Part shown: piece after piece, positions 16,034 through 25,367 of the stretch | How positions within the stretch are numbered: position 1 is the stretch's first letter | Layout of the letters: each line of letters opens with the position of its first letter | The notes under the pieces: model-generated | Seen by the model: only the letters and a program-made list of their open reading frames with translations | Told to the model about the DNA's origin: nothing | Database searches by the model: none | Made by a program: the position numbers and the translations under genes | Source of the DNA: Clostridiaceae bacterium | Lineage (GTDB): Bacteria > Bacillota > Clostridia > Lachnospirales > Lachnospiraceae | Direction of reading: 5' to 3' | Length of the DNA stretch: 64,000 bases | Assembly: GCA_910575795.1 (NCBI GenBank) | Contig: CAJTGE010000027.1 | Coordinates: 1-64,000 of the forward strand

Positions 16034-17320
16034 TTATTTTTCCATCCCTGCCGCCAAACGGGCCTTCCGGTTTAAGTTCAGCAAAAGGAACGCGGACACA
16101 AAGCCAATGGCAGAGAGTACGGACATGGCAATAAAGCAGTTCATATATCCCTTTAATGGCGTGGCGGTTCCCGCATATTTATCCACCATGCTGCCGGAAA
16201 GCGTATAGAGGAAAATCTCCGGCGCATAGGTACACAGGGATATCACGCCCGAGGCGGTTCCTGCCAGGCGTTTGGGAACCATGACCTCATCGATCGTCGC
16301 AAAATACAGCGCCTTGATTGCATAGAGGCAGAGGCCGTACACGACAAAGGTCGCGACGATCAGCGGAATGGACGACTTCCCGGCCGGGATCACCACATAA
16401 GCCAGGGCAAAGACGGTCATGCCGATAAAACCGAACTGGATGAACTTGATGCGGCTGCCCAGCTTATCTGCGATATAGCCGGCCGCAAACGCGCCTAACA
16501 TCATCATCATATAGGTGCGCACTACGGAGAGCGTTGCAACTGTGGAATCCGGAATCTCAAAAGCAGCGGAAAGATAAGCCGTAACATAACCGTGGAAAAT
16601 CAGGGCAGAGTAGTTACAGATACCTAACAGGCCGCACAGCCACACGCGCGGCATCTTCACAACCTCCATAAAATCCTTCATGTTTAATGGATTTGCTTTG
16701 GCCGCCGTTTCCTCTGCGGCCTTTGGCGCCGGCTTGTCGTTTTCCATGAACACAAGGCAGAGTACGCCGGCTATAAGCATCAGGACCGAGTAGTACATGA
16801 TCGCGTTCTGCATTCCGCCGATGCTGTCCGCGGCCCATGAAAAGACAGCCACAGAGCCAAAGGCGGCGATGGTGCCGATAAGGCCCCGCCCGCCCTCAAG
16901 CAGGCCAAATAGACGCCCCTGTTCCTCCGCCTCGCCCAGACGGTTGATGGATTTTACCATAGCGGCCCAGAAGGTGAATACGGTAGTGATGGCGAAAATC
17001 GCATGGATCACCACCAGCCATATAAAGCTGGGCATGGTCCAGAACCAGAAGCCGGCCAGCGCCGTACCGATACAGGAGAAGACAATCAGCGTCTTGCAAC
17101 TGAACTTATCGGCCAGGATGCCTCCGGGGAAATAACAGATAAAGTTGACGATACCATAAGCGGACATGATCAGCCCTAACTGCGTGGCGTTTGCGCCTGT
17201 GGCCTCCATCAGGGGAGCCATGTACGTTTCCCGAAGATACGGGAGCTTGGTAATGATTCCTCCCGCAAACGCTACCAGGATGAGCGTCATCCACTTGTTG
17301 CCTGCGCGTGCTTTTGTCAT
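16034..17320 (-). CDS. Major facilitator superfamily transporter
   Basis: A 428-residue MFS permease with 12 predicted helices and the motif-A-like loop GGILADKFSCKT between helices 2 and 3 (a second version, AGYIADKLGSR, sits at about 265-275). The arrangement resembles phosphate-ester or organic-anion antiporters of the UhpC/GlpT branch, but the substrate is not readable from sequence. It lies 94 bp downstream of the nucleotidyltransferase/choline-kinase fusion on the same strand. It may import choline or a related amino-alcohol or phosphodiester for that enzyme, playing the role LicB plays in classical lic loci. That pairing is an inference. AGGAGGT precedes the ATG. Confidence 0.85.
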   Translation of the reverse strand: MTKARAGNKWMTLILVAFAGGIITKLPYLRETYMAPLMEATGANATQLGLIMSAYGIVNFICYFPGGILADKFSCKTLIVFSCIGTALAGFWFWTMPSFIWLVVIHAIFAITTVFTFWAAMVKSINRLGEAEEQGRLFGLLEGGRGLIGTIAAFGSVAVFSWAADSIGGMQNAIMYYSVLMLIAGVLCLVFMENDKPAPKAAEETAAKANPLNMKDFMEVVKMPRVWLCGLLGICNYSALIFHGYVTAYLSAAFEIPDSTVATLSVVRTYMMMMLGAFAAGYIADKLGSRIKFIQFGFIGMTVFALAYVVIPAGKSSIPLIVATFVVYGLCLYAIKALYFATIDEVMVPKRLAGTASGVISLCTYAPEIFLYTLSGSMVDKYAGTATPLKGYMNCFIAMSVLSAIGFVSAFLLLNLNRKARLAAGMEK

Positions 17321-17414
17321 TGTGATACCTCCTTTTTATATGATGTACTCCCGAAATTTCAGCGCGGCGGGATTCCGGGGTACATGAATCACATACTCTG
17401 ACGCGTCAATACGG

Positions 17415-19199
17415 TCAGAGCCGTTCCTCTTTATCAGCGGCCGGGACTCCATCCGGCCAGAGAGTCACGACATATTCATAAAATTGTTTCGCATACTGGT
17501 ACTGCCGCATCTCATATGCGCCGTACCGGACTCCCATCCGGCTCTTATACTCACACCAGTTGGTCCATAAAAGCCCGGCGGCGGCCACATAGCAGTAGAT
17601 CTTCTGCCGGATGATTTCCGGGCAGAGGCCGTCAAAATAAAAATCAATGGTCTGATCGATCTGCTCCTTATCATAATAGGCATAGATACAGAACATGGCA
17701 ATATCCAGGTGCGGATCGCTCACCCCGGAATACTCCCAGTCAATCAGGCGCACCTGCTCGCTCCCGTCCTCCTGGCGCACAAACAGGAAATTGTCATACA
17801 CAGAATCGATGTGGGAGAGGCATTCCTCCCTTGGGCAGGCTTCAACACGGCGCAGCAGCTCGTCAACATGGCGGCGCGTTAAGTCATAGTCGGCAAAGGG
17901 CATGGAATCCTGCCTCAGCTCCTCATAGTAATCCAACTGGGCGCGCAGATCAAAGCGGAATTCCAACTGTAGCTGCTGCTGGTGGAAACGCCGCAGATGG
18001 CGCATGCAGGCCGCTACCTCTTTCGGGTTTTCCGGATCGCACGCCCGGGCCTCGGTCCAGAACTCCGTAACCTTGTAGCCAGTCTCCGGATTTAAGTAAA
18101 TCACCTTGTCGGAAATATCCATCCCTGTGCTGGCCAGGGCCTTGTAGACCGCGCTCTCCTTCTGGCGGCTCACCAGCTTTCTGGTACCCTCTCCGGGGGA
18201 ACGCATCAGATATTCTTTTCCTTTGCAGGAGAAATGCATCAGATGATTGGTCATGCCGCTTGACAGGGCGTGGATATCCGTAACCTCCCCGGCCGGGACA
18301 TCAAACAGCTCGCAGATAAGGGCCATGCGCCGGCTCTCCAGATGCTTTGACTCGCTGTCCAGAACGCGCAGATCCTCATATGTATTCACCGGCACGACCA
18401 GCATCCCGGTAATCACATTGGCATAGCCCGCCAACTGACTGCCAGGCCCGATAAGAGCTCTCTCCCATCCGGCATGCCGATACTCCGGGTCAGCGCAGAG
18501 CTTTTCCAGATTGGCGCGCGCCATGGCCGCGTCATCGGCGCACAGATAAGCAATCCCGCACATCGCATTGCCGCCGTCCGCCTCCACCAGCTCCATCTCC
18601 CGTGTCACGCGGACGATACTGCTGTCGTCATAATAGCTGCGCACCGCATACCAAGAGCTGTACTCCGAACGGCTGAACAGGCTCTCGCCGCACCACACAT
18701 TCCCGTCAATCACATAACAGTTATTCAGAAGGTCAGCCGCGCAGTTCAGGGAATGAAGGCTGTCTCCCTCCGCCCACCGCGGGTTATCGATCAGCTCCAC
18801 ATTATAAAGGCCGGTCAGATATTCAAATTTCTCCTTCTGATACCCGACCACCACAGCGATATTGTAGATACCGGTGCGGTGAAGCTGATTAATCAGCCGC
18901 TCGATCAGGGATTCCCCGCCGATGGTCATGAGCGCCTTGGGCGTGCTGTTGATCGGCACCATCCGCTTTCCCGGCCCGGCCGCAAGGATAACAGCCTGGC
19001 GGGGCGCATTGCGCCGGAACATTTCGATCGTCTTTGGCGTGAGGAAATAGTCCTCTGCCAGATACCCCTCCCCGATCAGATACTTTAATGAAGCGCTGAC
19101 AAGCCCAAGCGGATACCCCGTCTGCGCGGCCACCTCCCTCTGGGTGGCACAGTGCCCCCGTACCACTGTGGACAATACAACATAGTCAATTTTTTTCAC
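17415..19199 (-). CDS. wHTH-nucleotidyltransferase-choline/ethanolamine kinase fusion (LicC-LicA-like)
   Basis: A 594-residue three-part protein. Residues about 1-65 form a winged helix (TQREVAAQTGYPLGLVSASL). About 70-300 is a sugar-phosphate nucleotidyltransferase domain beginning RQAVILAAGPGKRM with PKALMTIGGESLI, as in LicC-type CTP:phosphocholine cytidylyltransferases. About 305-590 is a choline/ethanolamine kinase-like fold with catalytic loop LSHIDSVYDNFLF (HxDxxxxN-type) and LIDWEYSG for metal binding. It would phosphorylate an amino-alcohol and activate it to a CDP derivative for surface decoration. The GTG start at 19199 has AAAGGAG upstream and the longer frame is rejected. The HTH suggests self-regulation. 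Substrate is inferred from family only. Confidence 0.85.
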   Translation of the reverse strand: MKKIDYVVLSTVVRGHCATQREVAAQTGYPLGLVSASLKYLIGEGYLAEDYFLTPKTIEMFRRNAPRQAVILAAGPGKRMVPINSTPKALMTIGGESLIERLINQLHRTGIYNIAVVVGYQKEKFEYLTGLYNVELIDNPRWAEGDSLHSLNCAADLLNNCYVIDGNVWCGESLFSRSEYSSWYAVRSYYDDSSIVRVTREMELVEADGGNAMCGIAYLCADDAAMARANLEKLCADPEYRHAGWERALIGPGSQLAGYANVITGMLVVPVNTYEDLRVLDSESKHLESRRMALICELFDVPAGEVTDIHALSSGMTNHLMHFSCKGKEYLMRSPGEGTRKLVSRQKESAVYKALASTGMDISDKVIYLNPETGYKVTEFWTEARACDPENPKEVAACMRHLRRFHQQQLQLEFRFDLRAQLDYYEELRQDSMPFADYDLTRRHVDELLRRVEACPREECLSHIDSVYDNFLFVRQEDGSEQVRLIDWEYSGVSDPHLDIAMFCIYAYYDKEQIDQTIDFYFDGLCPEIIRQKIYCYVAAAGLLWTNWCEYKSRMGVRYGAYEMRQYQYAKQFYEYVVTLWPDGVPAADKEERL

Positions 19200-19337
19200 G
19201 CAATTCTCCTTTCCGTTTACAGAATCCCGATGCCCTCCCCCGGCAGAAGGAACAACAGACGTCAAAGCGCCTGATATCAGCATGGCGGTTCCTCTGTTTC
19301 ATCAAATATTGGAAAATTCTTTCCTTAATATATGAAT

Positions 19338-19366
19338 ATTCTACTAAAAAATAGAATAAATTTCAA
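19338..19366 (-). promoter_or_regulatory. Predicted promoter of the LicC-LicA-like fusion
   Basis: Minus-strand TTGAAA (19366-19361) and TAGAAT (19343-19338) with a 17-bp spacer in an AT-rich gap, about 140 bp upstream of the GTG start. Confidence 0.6.
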
Positions 19367-19451
19367 CAAAAATATTAGTTTTATGTAAAATCCGATAACA
19401 GATTATAACCGTCCAGATAACCTGGGAACGGCTTCCGGGAACATGCAGAAA

Positions 19452-19477
19452 AAGCCGCCCGGACAGCCGGGCGGCTT
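19452..19477 (-). terminator. Terminator after the coiled-coil protein gene
   Basis: A perfect 11-bp stem AAGCCGCCCGG/CCGGGCGGCTT with a 4-nt loop; on the minus strand it is followed by TTTTTC. It lies 31 bp beyond the stop at 19509. Confidence 0.85.
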
Positions 19478-19508
19478 ATGTGTATCAAACCGGAATCAGA
19501 CGCCCGCC

Positions 19509-20057
19509 TTACGTGAAAACCGTATGGCTCTTTCTGTATCCGTCGTTATCCTTCTGCTTTAATTCTCTCTCTACCTGCGCGAGCTGTGATTTTAAGCGCT
19601 CCGCCTTTTTCGGATCCTTTTCTGTTGCGACCTTTTGCTCCAGCTCCTTTTTCTTCTTTTTCAGCTTCTCGATCTCCCGGTCCACCTTATCCGTGTTTCC
19701 CGTACATTTTTCCACCTTCTTCTGAGACGCTTTTCCGGATTTTTCCGCTTCCTTCGATTCTTTCTCCTCTTTCGGCGAATCCGCTTTCTTCATCTCATCC
19801 GCCTCAGGCGGCTCTGTCTTTTGGCCGGGAATATACGTATCCCTGTCCGGCTTGGGCGGCGTTTTGCTGTCCGCGGCAGAGCTTCCCCCTTCATCCCCCA
19901 TCCTGTCCTTACGCCCCGGCGCCAGCTCGCTCACTCCGTCGCGGCCCTCAAGCGGCTTCTCCCTGGCCTCTTCCTGTTCCTTCAGCCTCTGTTCGCGCAT
20001 CCTCTCCAACTGGGCATACTGCTCCATCCGGCTGTTTTGCATATTCTGAATCCTCAT
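19509..20057 (-). CDS. Uncharacterised charged coiled-coil protein
   Basis: A 182-residue, very hydrophilic protein of unknown function. The N-terminal 35 residues (MRIQNMQNSRMEQYAQLERM onward) and the C-terminal 60 residues (DREIEKLKKKKKELEQKV onward) look like amphipathic coiled coils. The middle is low-complexity, rich in Pro, Glu, Lys and Ser. There is no signal peptide or membrane segment. The start at 20057 is supported by AAGGAGG seven bases upstream; the longer frame adds only arginine-rich residues. It is monocistronic with its own terminator. No domain is recognised; a structural or flagellar-accessory role would be a guess. Confidence 0.6.
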   Translation of the reverse strand: MRIQNMQNSRMEQYAQLERMREQRLKEQEEAREKPLEGRDGVSELAPGRKDRMGDEGGSSAADSKTPPKPDRDTYIPGQKTEPPEADEMKKADSPKEEKESKEAEKSGKASQKKVEKCTGNTDKVDREIEKLKKKKKELEQKVATEKDPKKAERLKSQLAQVERELKQKDNDGYRKSHTVFT

Positions 20058-20212
20058 ACGCATCCTCCTTGTAAACTCCGGGATCCGGCGGCCATATCCC
20101 CGGATACCCCGCCGCACCCTAAACTACGGTTTACCTGTATTCTAACGGTTTCACAGGAGGCTATCAACCGAATTGATGCAGAATGCGGGCGGGGTGTTGT
20201 AAAAAACATGCT

Positions 20213-21484
20213 CTAATATCCAATTAAAATATTTACGAAAAACCGCTCCCCTCTCACAAAAATCTCCGCCGTCCCGCCGCAGCCCGCAGCGGCCCGCCTG
20301 ATATTCGCAATCCCTGTCCCCGGGCGAAACGGCGTTTCCCCGCTGAAACCGTTTTCAACGGATAAAAGCCACATCCTCCCCTGGAAGACGCTTTTCACCG
20401 TGATCTCCCTGTGCGCCTTCAGCTCCCGGCAGGCGCATATCGCGTTGTCCAGCGCATTGGACAGGATCGTACACAGCTCCATATCGCCCGCGTTTTCCGG
20501 AAACGGCGCTTTGAGTGAGACGGTAAGGACAATGCCGCATTTCCCCGCCAGGGCCGCCTTCTCCTCCAGGAGGACGTCGATGACCGGGTTCCCGCTTACG
20601 TACGGAAAGGAAAGGCCCGACGAAACGCCTTCTATCTCTCCCAGGTATGCACTGGCCCTGTCAAACTCTTTTTTTTCGAGCAGGCCCCTGACGACGGCCA
20701 TATGATTTTTGATATCATGCCGTAAAGAGCGCGTCGAGTCGTAAAACCCTCTGGCCTCCTCCACATATTTTCTCTGGAAATTAATCCGCTGCTCTGACAC
20801 AGCCAGCCGCGCGCCGAGAAACGCGCTTTCAGACAGCATCGTCCTGAGATGAAGGACGCTTAACAGGCTGGCCGCGCCCGCAAGCTGAATTATAAGAAGC
20901 CGCGCATCCGTCCGGAAAAAGGCGGCGCTGATCCGCTCTGTGGACATCGTATTTCCGTAAAATGAATGCACGATCCACTCGCCTGTCACGGCAATCGCGG
21001 CAACCGGGACGAGCAAAGGAGCATGAAACGTATCCTGACATATCTCGCGGGCGCGGCCGGACACACAGCGCGCGGCGCGGCTGCACAGCAGTGAAAGCCC
21101 CAGGGCGGCCAGATCCGAGCTGATCATAAAAAGCCGGCCCGCTGTCAGGGACATGGCGTCCAATAAATACGGGGCCAGAAGCATGCTGGCGGAATTTGAC
21201 GCGCCGTAGCAGAGCTGTACCATAGCCCCTGTCAGCAGCGCGCAGAAAAATGAATGCTTCCTCTCCGCCCCTTTTCCCAGGACGCCGTACAGGCAGAGCA
21301 CGGCCGTAAAAACAGCCCCCCTCATCCATAACGGAACCGGCAGCCAGCAGGCCCCGTAACCGCACAGCCAGAATAAAAAACGCCAGGCCAGGGAGGCCCG
21401 TCCCCCCGTCGCCTGGCCAAAGCATACAAATCCTGCCGCCATCTCAAAGCCCGCTGAGATAAACGGATATACCTCCTCAATCAT
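20213..21484 (-). CDS. AgrC-like (GHKL) sensor histidine kinase
   Basis: About 423 residues. The N-terminal half has six or so hydrophobic helices (about 1-215). A cytoplasmic segment carries the H-box SLRHDIKNHM, characteristic of HPK10 peptide-sensing kinases. The C-terminal GHKL ATPase has ILSNALDNAICAC (N-box) and GTGIANIRRAA (G-box). It is partnered by the overlapping LytTR regulator (21477-22193). AgrC-type kinases usually sense secreted peptides, but no agrB/agrD-like gene is visible next to it. The ATG at 21484 follows GAGG and overlaps the regulator stop, implying translational coupling. Confidence 0.88.
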   Translation of the reverse strand: MIEEVYPFISAGFEMAAGFVCFGQATGGRASLAWRFLFWLCGYGACWLPVPLWMRGAVFTAVLCLYGVLGKGAERKHSFFCALLTGAMVQLCYGASNSASMLLAPYLLDAMSLTAGRLFMISSDLAALGLSLLCSRAARCVSGRAREICQDTFHAPLLVPVAAIAVTGEWIVHSFYGNTMSTERISAAFFRTDARLLIIQLAGAASLLSVLHLRTMLSESAFLGARLAVSEQRINFQRKYVEEARGFYDSTRSLRHDIKNHMAVVRGLLEKKEFDRASAYLGEIEGVSSGLSFPYVSGNPVIDVLLEEKAALAGKCGIVLTVSLKAPFPENAGDMELCTILSNALDNAICACRELKAHREITVKSVFQGRMWLLSVENGFSGETPFRPGTGIANIRRAAAGCGGTAEIFVRGERFFVNILIGY

Positions 21485-22193
21485 CACACCATTCCTCTAT
21501 ATAGCTAAAATATTCTTTGTTAAACGTTTCACTGTATGTGCGCGAAATCGGAATCACATCCCGGTTGTCCATCATAAGCTCTTTTCCATGTGCGACCCCC
21601 GCTATATGGTCGCTGTTTACAATATAACTCCTGTGGCACCTGCAGAAGCGACCGTCCAGCCGTTCCCGCATACGCTTGAGCTGATCGTAATACTCGATAT
21701 CCCTTCCATCCGTCAGGCGCAGATGGATCTTACGGTTTATCACCTCAGCGTATATAATATCATGAAACAGAATCACGCTCCATTCCCCGTCATGGCGTAT
21801 CAGCATACGCCCCTCGTAACGGTTGCGGAAGGACATAAGGATCCGCTTCATCGTATGCTTAAATTCCTCCTCATCAAGGGGCTTTAAAAGATAGTCAAAG
21901 GTTTCCACCTTAAAGGCCCGGTACACATCCTCCTCCGAAACGGTGATAAACACAACATGGCCCTTAAAGCCCTTTGCGCGCATTCGTTTTGCCGTCTCAA
22001 CCCCGTCCGGGCCCTTCATCTTGATATCCAGAAAGATAACGTCAAACTTCTCTCCGCTCTCAAGCATCTTAAGCCCGCTCTCATATTGCAGCAGGGAGAG
22101 ATCCATATGGTTGGCCGCCATATAGTTTTTTATCTTTTCTGATATCAGCTCAAGCATGTACGCCTCATCGTCGCATATCCCAATCCGGATCAT
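21477..22193 (-). CDS. LytTR family response regulator
   Basis: A 238-residue AgrA-like regulator. The receiver domain (about 1-125) has the acidic pair in ICDDEAY, the phospho-acceptor Asp in VIFLDIKM and Lys in YLLKPLDEEEF. The LytTR DNA-binding domain (about 135-235) has RCHRSYIVNSDHIAGV. It is the first gene of the two-component operon and its last codons overlap the kinase start. LytTR regulators bind direct imperfect repeats upstream of peptide, biofilm or competence genes. The target here is unknown. An AGGAGA site precedes the ATG. Confidence 0.92.
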   Translation of the reverse strand: MIRIGICDDEAYMLELISEKIKNYMAANHMDLSLLQYESGLKMLESGEKFDVIFLDIKMKGPDGVETAKRMRAKGFKGHVVFITVSEEDVYRAFKVETFDYLLKPLDEEEFKHTMKRILMSFRNRYEGRMLIRHDGEWSVILFHDIIYAEVINRKIHLRLTDGRDIEYYDQLKRMRERLDGRFCRCHRSYIVNSDHIAGVAHGKELMMDNRDVIPISRTYSETFNKEYFSYIEEWCDD

Positions 22194-22233
22194 TTTATTC
22201 TCTCCTTTTCATGTGTGATTGCATGCGGCAGCA

Positions 22234-22262
22234 TTGATTTTGCCCATAAAATCGCTTATACT
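22234..22262 (+). promoter_or_regulatory. Predicted promoter of the TIM-barrel gene
   Basis: TTGATT (22234-22239) and TATACT (22257-22262) with a 17-bp spacer, about 50 bp upstream of the ATG at 22315, in the divergent gap with the LytTR operon. Confidence 0.65.
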
Positions 22263-22314
22263 ATATATCATAAAACGATGGAGCGGGGGCGATGCCCTCA
22301 AAAAAGGAGGCACT

Positions 22315-23001
22315 ATGGCAAATTTTAACACAGATTCCCAGTCACAGGCGATCCCGGAATATGCCAGCAAGCTGCGCCACAATATCATCCGGATTCCTGA
22401 AGAGGCCCGGCGGGCCAGCGGCATCCTGATCTTCGGACGCCGCCTTAAAGCCATGATCTTTTCCACGGATCCGGCCATAATCCGCAACTGCGATGCGGAC
22501 GCGGTGTTCGCTGTGTATCCCTTTACCCCGCAGCCCGCCATCTCTGAAGCCATCATCAAATATTCGTACATCCCGGTATTCTGCGGGGTCGGCGGCGGAA
22601 CCACGCAGGGGCTGCGCACCGTAGGGCTTGCAAAGGATGTGGAGTCCCAGGGCGCGCTCGGCGTCGTATTAAACGCCCCGGTATCCAATATCAATATCCG
22701 CGCCGTATCCATGGCCGTGGATATCCCGGTCGTGATCACGGTCATAAACGAGGACACGGACATCCAGGCCAGGCTTAACGCGGGCGCATCCATCCTCAAT
22801 GTGGCCGCATCCATCCGCACCCCGGATCTGGTGCGCCGTATCCGCTCCGGTTTCCCCAATGTCCCCATCATCGCCACCGGAGGCCCCACGGGTGAAACCA
22901 TCGCGGCCACCGTGGCCGCAGGTGCGAACGCCATAACCTACACGCCGCCCTCGACAAAGGAGCTCTTCTCCGGGCTCATGGACAGCTACCGGGATGCCTG
23001 A
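22315..23001 (+). CDS. Predicted beta/alpha-barrel protein
   Basis: A 228-residue cytoplasmic protein with the alternation expected of a TIM barrel and a C-terminal phosphate-binding-like stretch IIATGGPTGETIAATVAAGA. That stretch resembles the GG-loop of barrel enzymes such as NanE-like epimerases or thiazole synthase. An earlier glycine-rich loop, VFCGVGGGTTQGLR, lies around residue 85. Proteins of this kind are annotated only as barrel-domain proteins in Clostridia, and the reaction is unknown. Start at 22315 after AAAAGGAGG; the open frame upstream is not coding-like. It is transcribed alone and divergently from the AgrC/LytTR pair. Confidence 0.7.
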   Translation: MANFNTDSQSQAIPEYASKLRHNIIRIPEEARRASGILIFGRRLKAMIFSTDPAIIRNCDADAVFAVYPFTPQPAISEAIIKYSYIPVFCGVGGGTTQGLRTVGLAKDVESQGALGVVLNAPVSNINIRAVSMAVDIPVVITVINEDTDIQARLNAGASILNVAASIRTPDLVRRIRSGFPNVPIIATGGPTGETIAATVAAGANAITYTPPSTKELFSGLMDSYRDA

Positions 23002-23064
23002 CCCTGTTTAAATAACCCGACGCTCCGCCGGCCTGCTTTCGCAGCAGCGCAGAGGAAACATGAT

Positions 23065-23736
23065 CTAACTTTCCGTATAGCGGCACGCCGGAAAGCCGCT
23101 GCAGCCCCAGAACGCGCCATACCGGCCGTTCCTCTGCTTCAGCGTCTGCCCGCACCGGGGACAGAGCCTGAGAGTTCCGCCCGCGCCGCAGCGCAGCTCC
23201 TTTCCGAGCTCCTCAAATACCATGCGGTTCATATGGCAATCGTTCAGCGCGCGGTGCGCCCCTTCGGCCGGGATATGGTAATGCTTTGCCAGATCCGTAA
23301 GCCTGTGGCGGGAAAGATCCGGCAGGCATCTCCGTGAAAGGGGCAGCGTATCGATATAGTCATTATCCAGAGTCCTGCCGTAAAATGCTTCGGCGGCCCT
23401 GTACAGGAATTTCATGTCAAATGTATGGATATTGTGCCCAACTAAAATGTGATCCCCGATAAAATCAAGAAATGCCCCGAATACAGCGTCAAGCGGCGGC
23501 GCATCGGCCACCATCCCGTCTGTGATCCCATTTACCATGCTCGCCTGACGCGGGATTGGGCGAAACGGGTTGACAAGCTGTGAAAATTCGTCCACAGCCT
23601 GCCCGCCCCGCACCTTTACCGCCGAGAGCTCTATGATGTCGTCCTGCATCGGGGAAATCCCGGTTGTCTCCAGATCAAACACAACATAATCCGGCGTGTA
23701 CTTCTCAAGCTTCCTTCCGCATCGTTTTCCCAGCAT
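23065..23736 (-). CDS. DEDDh 3'-5' exonuclease with C-terminal zinc ribbon
   Basis: A 223-residue protein. The exonuclease domain (about 15-175) resembles DnaQ/PolC epsilon: VVFDLETTG carries the first DE pair, GHNIHTFDMKF the second Asp and HRALNDC the final His and Asp. A C-terminal ribbon (about 185-223) has CPRCGQTL and GCSGFPACRYTES, like the topoisomerase I C4 zinc finger that contacts single-stranded DNA. The combination suggests a DNA-processing nuclease in repair. Start at 23736 after GGAAGGA; the longer frame runs back through a perfect hairpin and is rejected. Confidence 0.85.
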   Translation of the reverse strand: MLGKRCGRKLEKYTPDYVVFDLETTGISPMQDDIIELSAVKVRGGQAVDEFSQLVNPFRPIPRQASMVNGITDGMVADAPPLDAVFGAFLDFIGDHILVGHNIHTFDMKFLYRAAEAFYGRTLDNDYIDTLPLSRRCLPDLSRHRLTDLAKHYHIPAEGAHRALNDCHMNRMVFEELGKELRCGAGGTLRLCPRCGQTLKQRNGRYGAFWGCSGFPACRYTES

Positions 23737-23757
23737 GGATCCTTCCTCTTTTTGTAT

Positions 23758-23904
23758 AGTGAACGCCAAAAAATTTTTGTTTTTGGCGTTCACTGCGCCG
23801 ATTTTGCGTTGCGTGAAACGCAACATTTACCTTTGCAAAATCGTGCGCATCCCCCGGAGGGCTTATAGTAAACGACAAATTGTTTTGTCGTTTACTATAA
23901 GCCC
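23758..23904. repeat. Cluster of three long hairpins
   Basis: Hairpin 1 (23758-23794) pairs AGTGAACGCCAAAAA with its complement. Hairpin 2 (23795-23848) is nested: GCGCCGATTTTGC with GCAAAATCGTGCGC, and GTTGCG/CGCAAC inside. Hairpin 3 (23859-23904) is a perfect 21-bp stem starting GGGCTTATAGTAAACG. The palindrome TTCCGGTCCGCGGACCGGAA follows at about 23907. Hairpins 1 and 3 share the pattern TATAGT-AACG-CAAA in their left arms, so they look like diverged copies of one unit. No gene is present. It lies between glyS and the exonuclease. Confidence 0.75.
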
Positions 23905-23952
23905 TGTTCCGGTCCGCGGACCGGAAACGTTTAAGCGCGCCTTAAATATGCA

Positions 23953-25341
23953 TTAGAAGCGGAATTTATCCTCAAACCAGCTCTTAAGCTCCGCCACCGG
24001 CACGCGCACCTGCTCCATGGAATCACGGAAGCGCACAGTCACCGCGCCGTCCGTCTCGGAGTCAAAGTCATATGTCACGCAGAACGGCGTGCCGATCTCA
24101 TCCTGCCTTCTGTAGCGCTTTCCGATATTGCCCCTGTCGTCAAACTCGCAGTTGTAATATTTGCAAAGCTCTGCGTAAACCTTTTCCGCTCCCTCATTCA
24201 GCTTTTTGGACAGCGGCAGCACGCCGATCTTCACCGGGGCGATCGCGGGGTGGAAATGGAGCACGGTTCTCACATCGCCCTCGCCGATCTCCTCCTCGTC
24301 GTACGCGGCGCATAAAAACGCCAGTGTCACGCGGTCAGCCCCCAGGGACGGCTCAATGACATACGGGATATATTTTTCCTTCTTCTCATCGTCAAAATAG
24401 GCCATATCCTGACCGGAGGTGTTCTGGTGCTGCGTCAGATCATAGTCCGTGCGGTCCGCAATCCCCCAGAGCTCGCCCCAGCCGAAGGGGAAGAGGAATT
24501 CAATGTCCGTGGTTGCCTTGGAATAGAAGGCCAGCTCCGCCGGATCGTGATCCCGCAGGCGCATCTCCTCTTCCCTGATGCCCAGAGCCATCAGCCAGTC
24601 GCGGCAGAAGCCCCTCCAATACTCGAACCACTCGAGATCCTTGCCCGGCTCACAGAAAAATTCCAGCTCCATCTGCTCGAATTCCCTTGTGCGGAATGTG
24701 AAATTGCCCGGCGTAATCTCATTTCTAAAGGACTTCCCGATCTGGGCGATTCCAAAGGGAACCTTCTTCCTGGACGTCCTCTGCACATTCTTAAAGTTGA
24801 CGAAAATGCCCTGCGCCGTCTCGGGCCTTAAATACACGGTATTCTTCGCATCCTCCGTCACGCCCTGGAAGGTCTTGAACATCAGGTTAAACTGGCGGAT
24901 CTCGGTAAAATCATGCTTTTTGCAGCTCGGGCAGCAGATATTGTGCTCGTCGATATACTTCTTCATCTCCTCCTGGGACCAGCCGTCCACGGAGCCCTCG
25001 ATCGAAATATTATTTTCCGCCATATAATCCTCAATCAGTTTATCCGCCCGGAAGCGCTCTTTACACGACTTACAGTCCATCAGCGGATCAGAAAAGCCGC
25101 CCAGATGGCCCGAAGCGACCCAGGTCTGCGAATTCATCAGGATCGCACAGTCCACGCCCACATTGTAAGGGCTCTCCTGCACGAATTTCTGCCACCAGGC
25201 TTTTTTTACATTGTTCTTCAGCTCCACGCCGAGGTTTCCGTAATCCCATGTATTGGCAAGCCCGCCGTAAATCTCCGATCCCGGATATACAAAGCCTCTC
25301 GACTTCGCCAGAGCCACTATCTTTTCCATCGTCTTTTCCAT
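23953..25341 (-). CDS. glyS: Glycyl-tRNA synthetase (dimeric class II)
   Basis: A 462-residue glycine-tRNA ligase of the alpha2 type. It charges tRNA-Gly with glycine. Class II motifs are visible: motif 2 with [21 protein letters not shown], motif 3 with [13 protein letters not shown], and the N-terminal [14 protein letters not shown] characteristic of GlyRS. The C-terminal anticodon-binding domain begins around [19 protein letters not shown]. It lies 26 bp downstream of a lipoprotein gene on the same strand and probably shares its promoter. No T-box was recognised upstream. Confidence 0.97.
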   Translation of the reverse strand: MEKTMEKIVALAKSRGFVYPGSEIYGGLANTWDYGNLGVELKNNVKKAWWQKFVQESPYNVGVDCAILMNSQTWVASGHLGGFSDPLMDCKSCKERFRADKLIEDYMAENNISIEGSVDGWSQEEMKKYIDEHNICCPSCKKHDFTEIRQFNLMFKTFQGVTEDAKNTVYLRPETAQGIFVNFKNVQRTSRKKVPFGIAQIGKSFRNEITPGNFTFRTREFEQMELEFFCEPGKDLEWFEYWRGFCRDWLMALGIREEEMRLRDHDPAELAFYSKATTDIEFLFPFGWGELWGIADRTDYDLTQHQNTSGQDMAYFDDEKKEKYIPYVIEPSLGADRVTLAFLCAAYDEEEIGEGDVRTVLHFHPAIAPVKIGVLPLSKKLNEGAEKVYAELCKYYNCEFDDRGNIGKRYRRQDEIGTPFCVTYDFDSETDGAVTVRFRDSMEQVRVPVAELKSWFEDKFRF

Positions 25342-25367
25342 CGTCTTTGTCCTCCTGTTTTCTGCAG

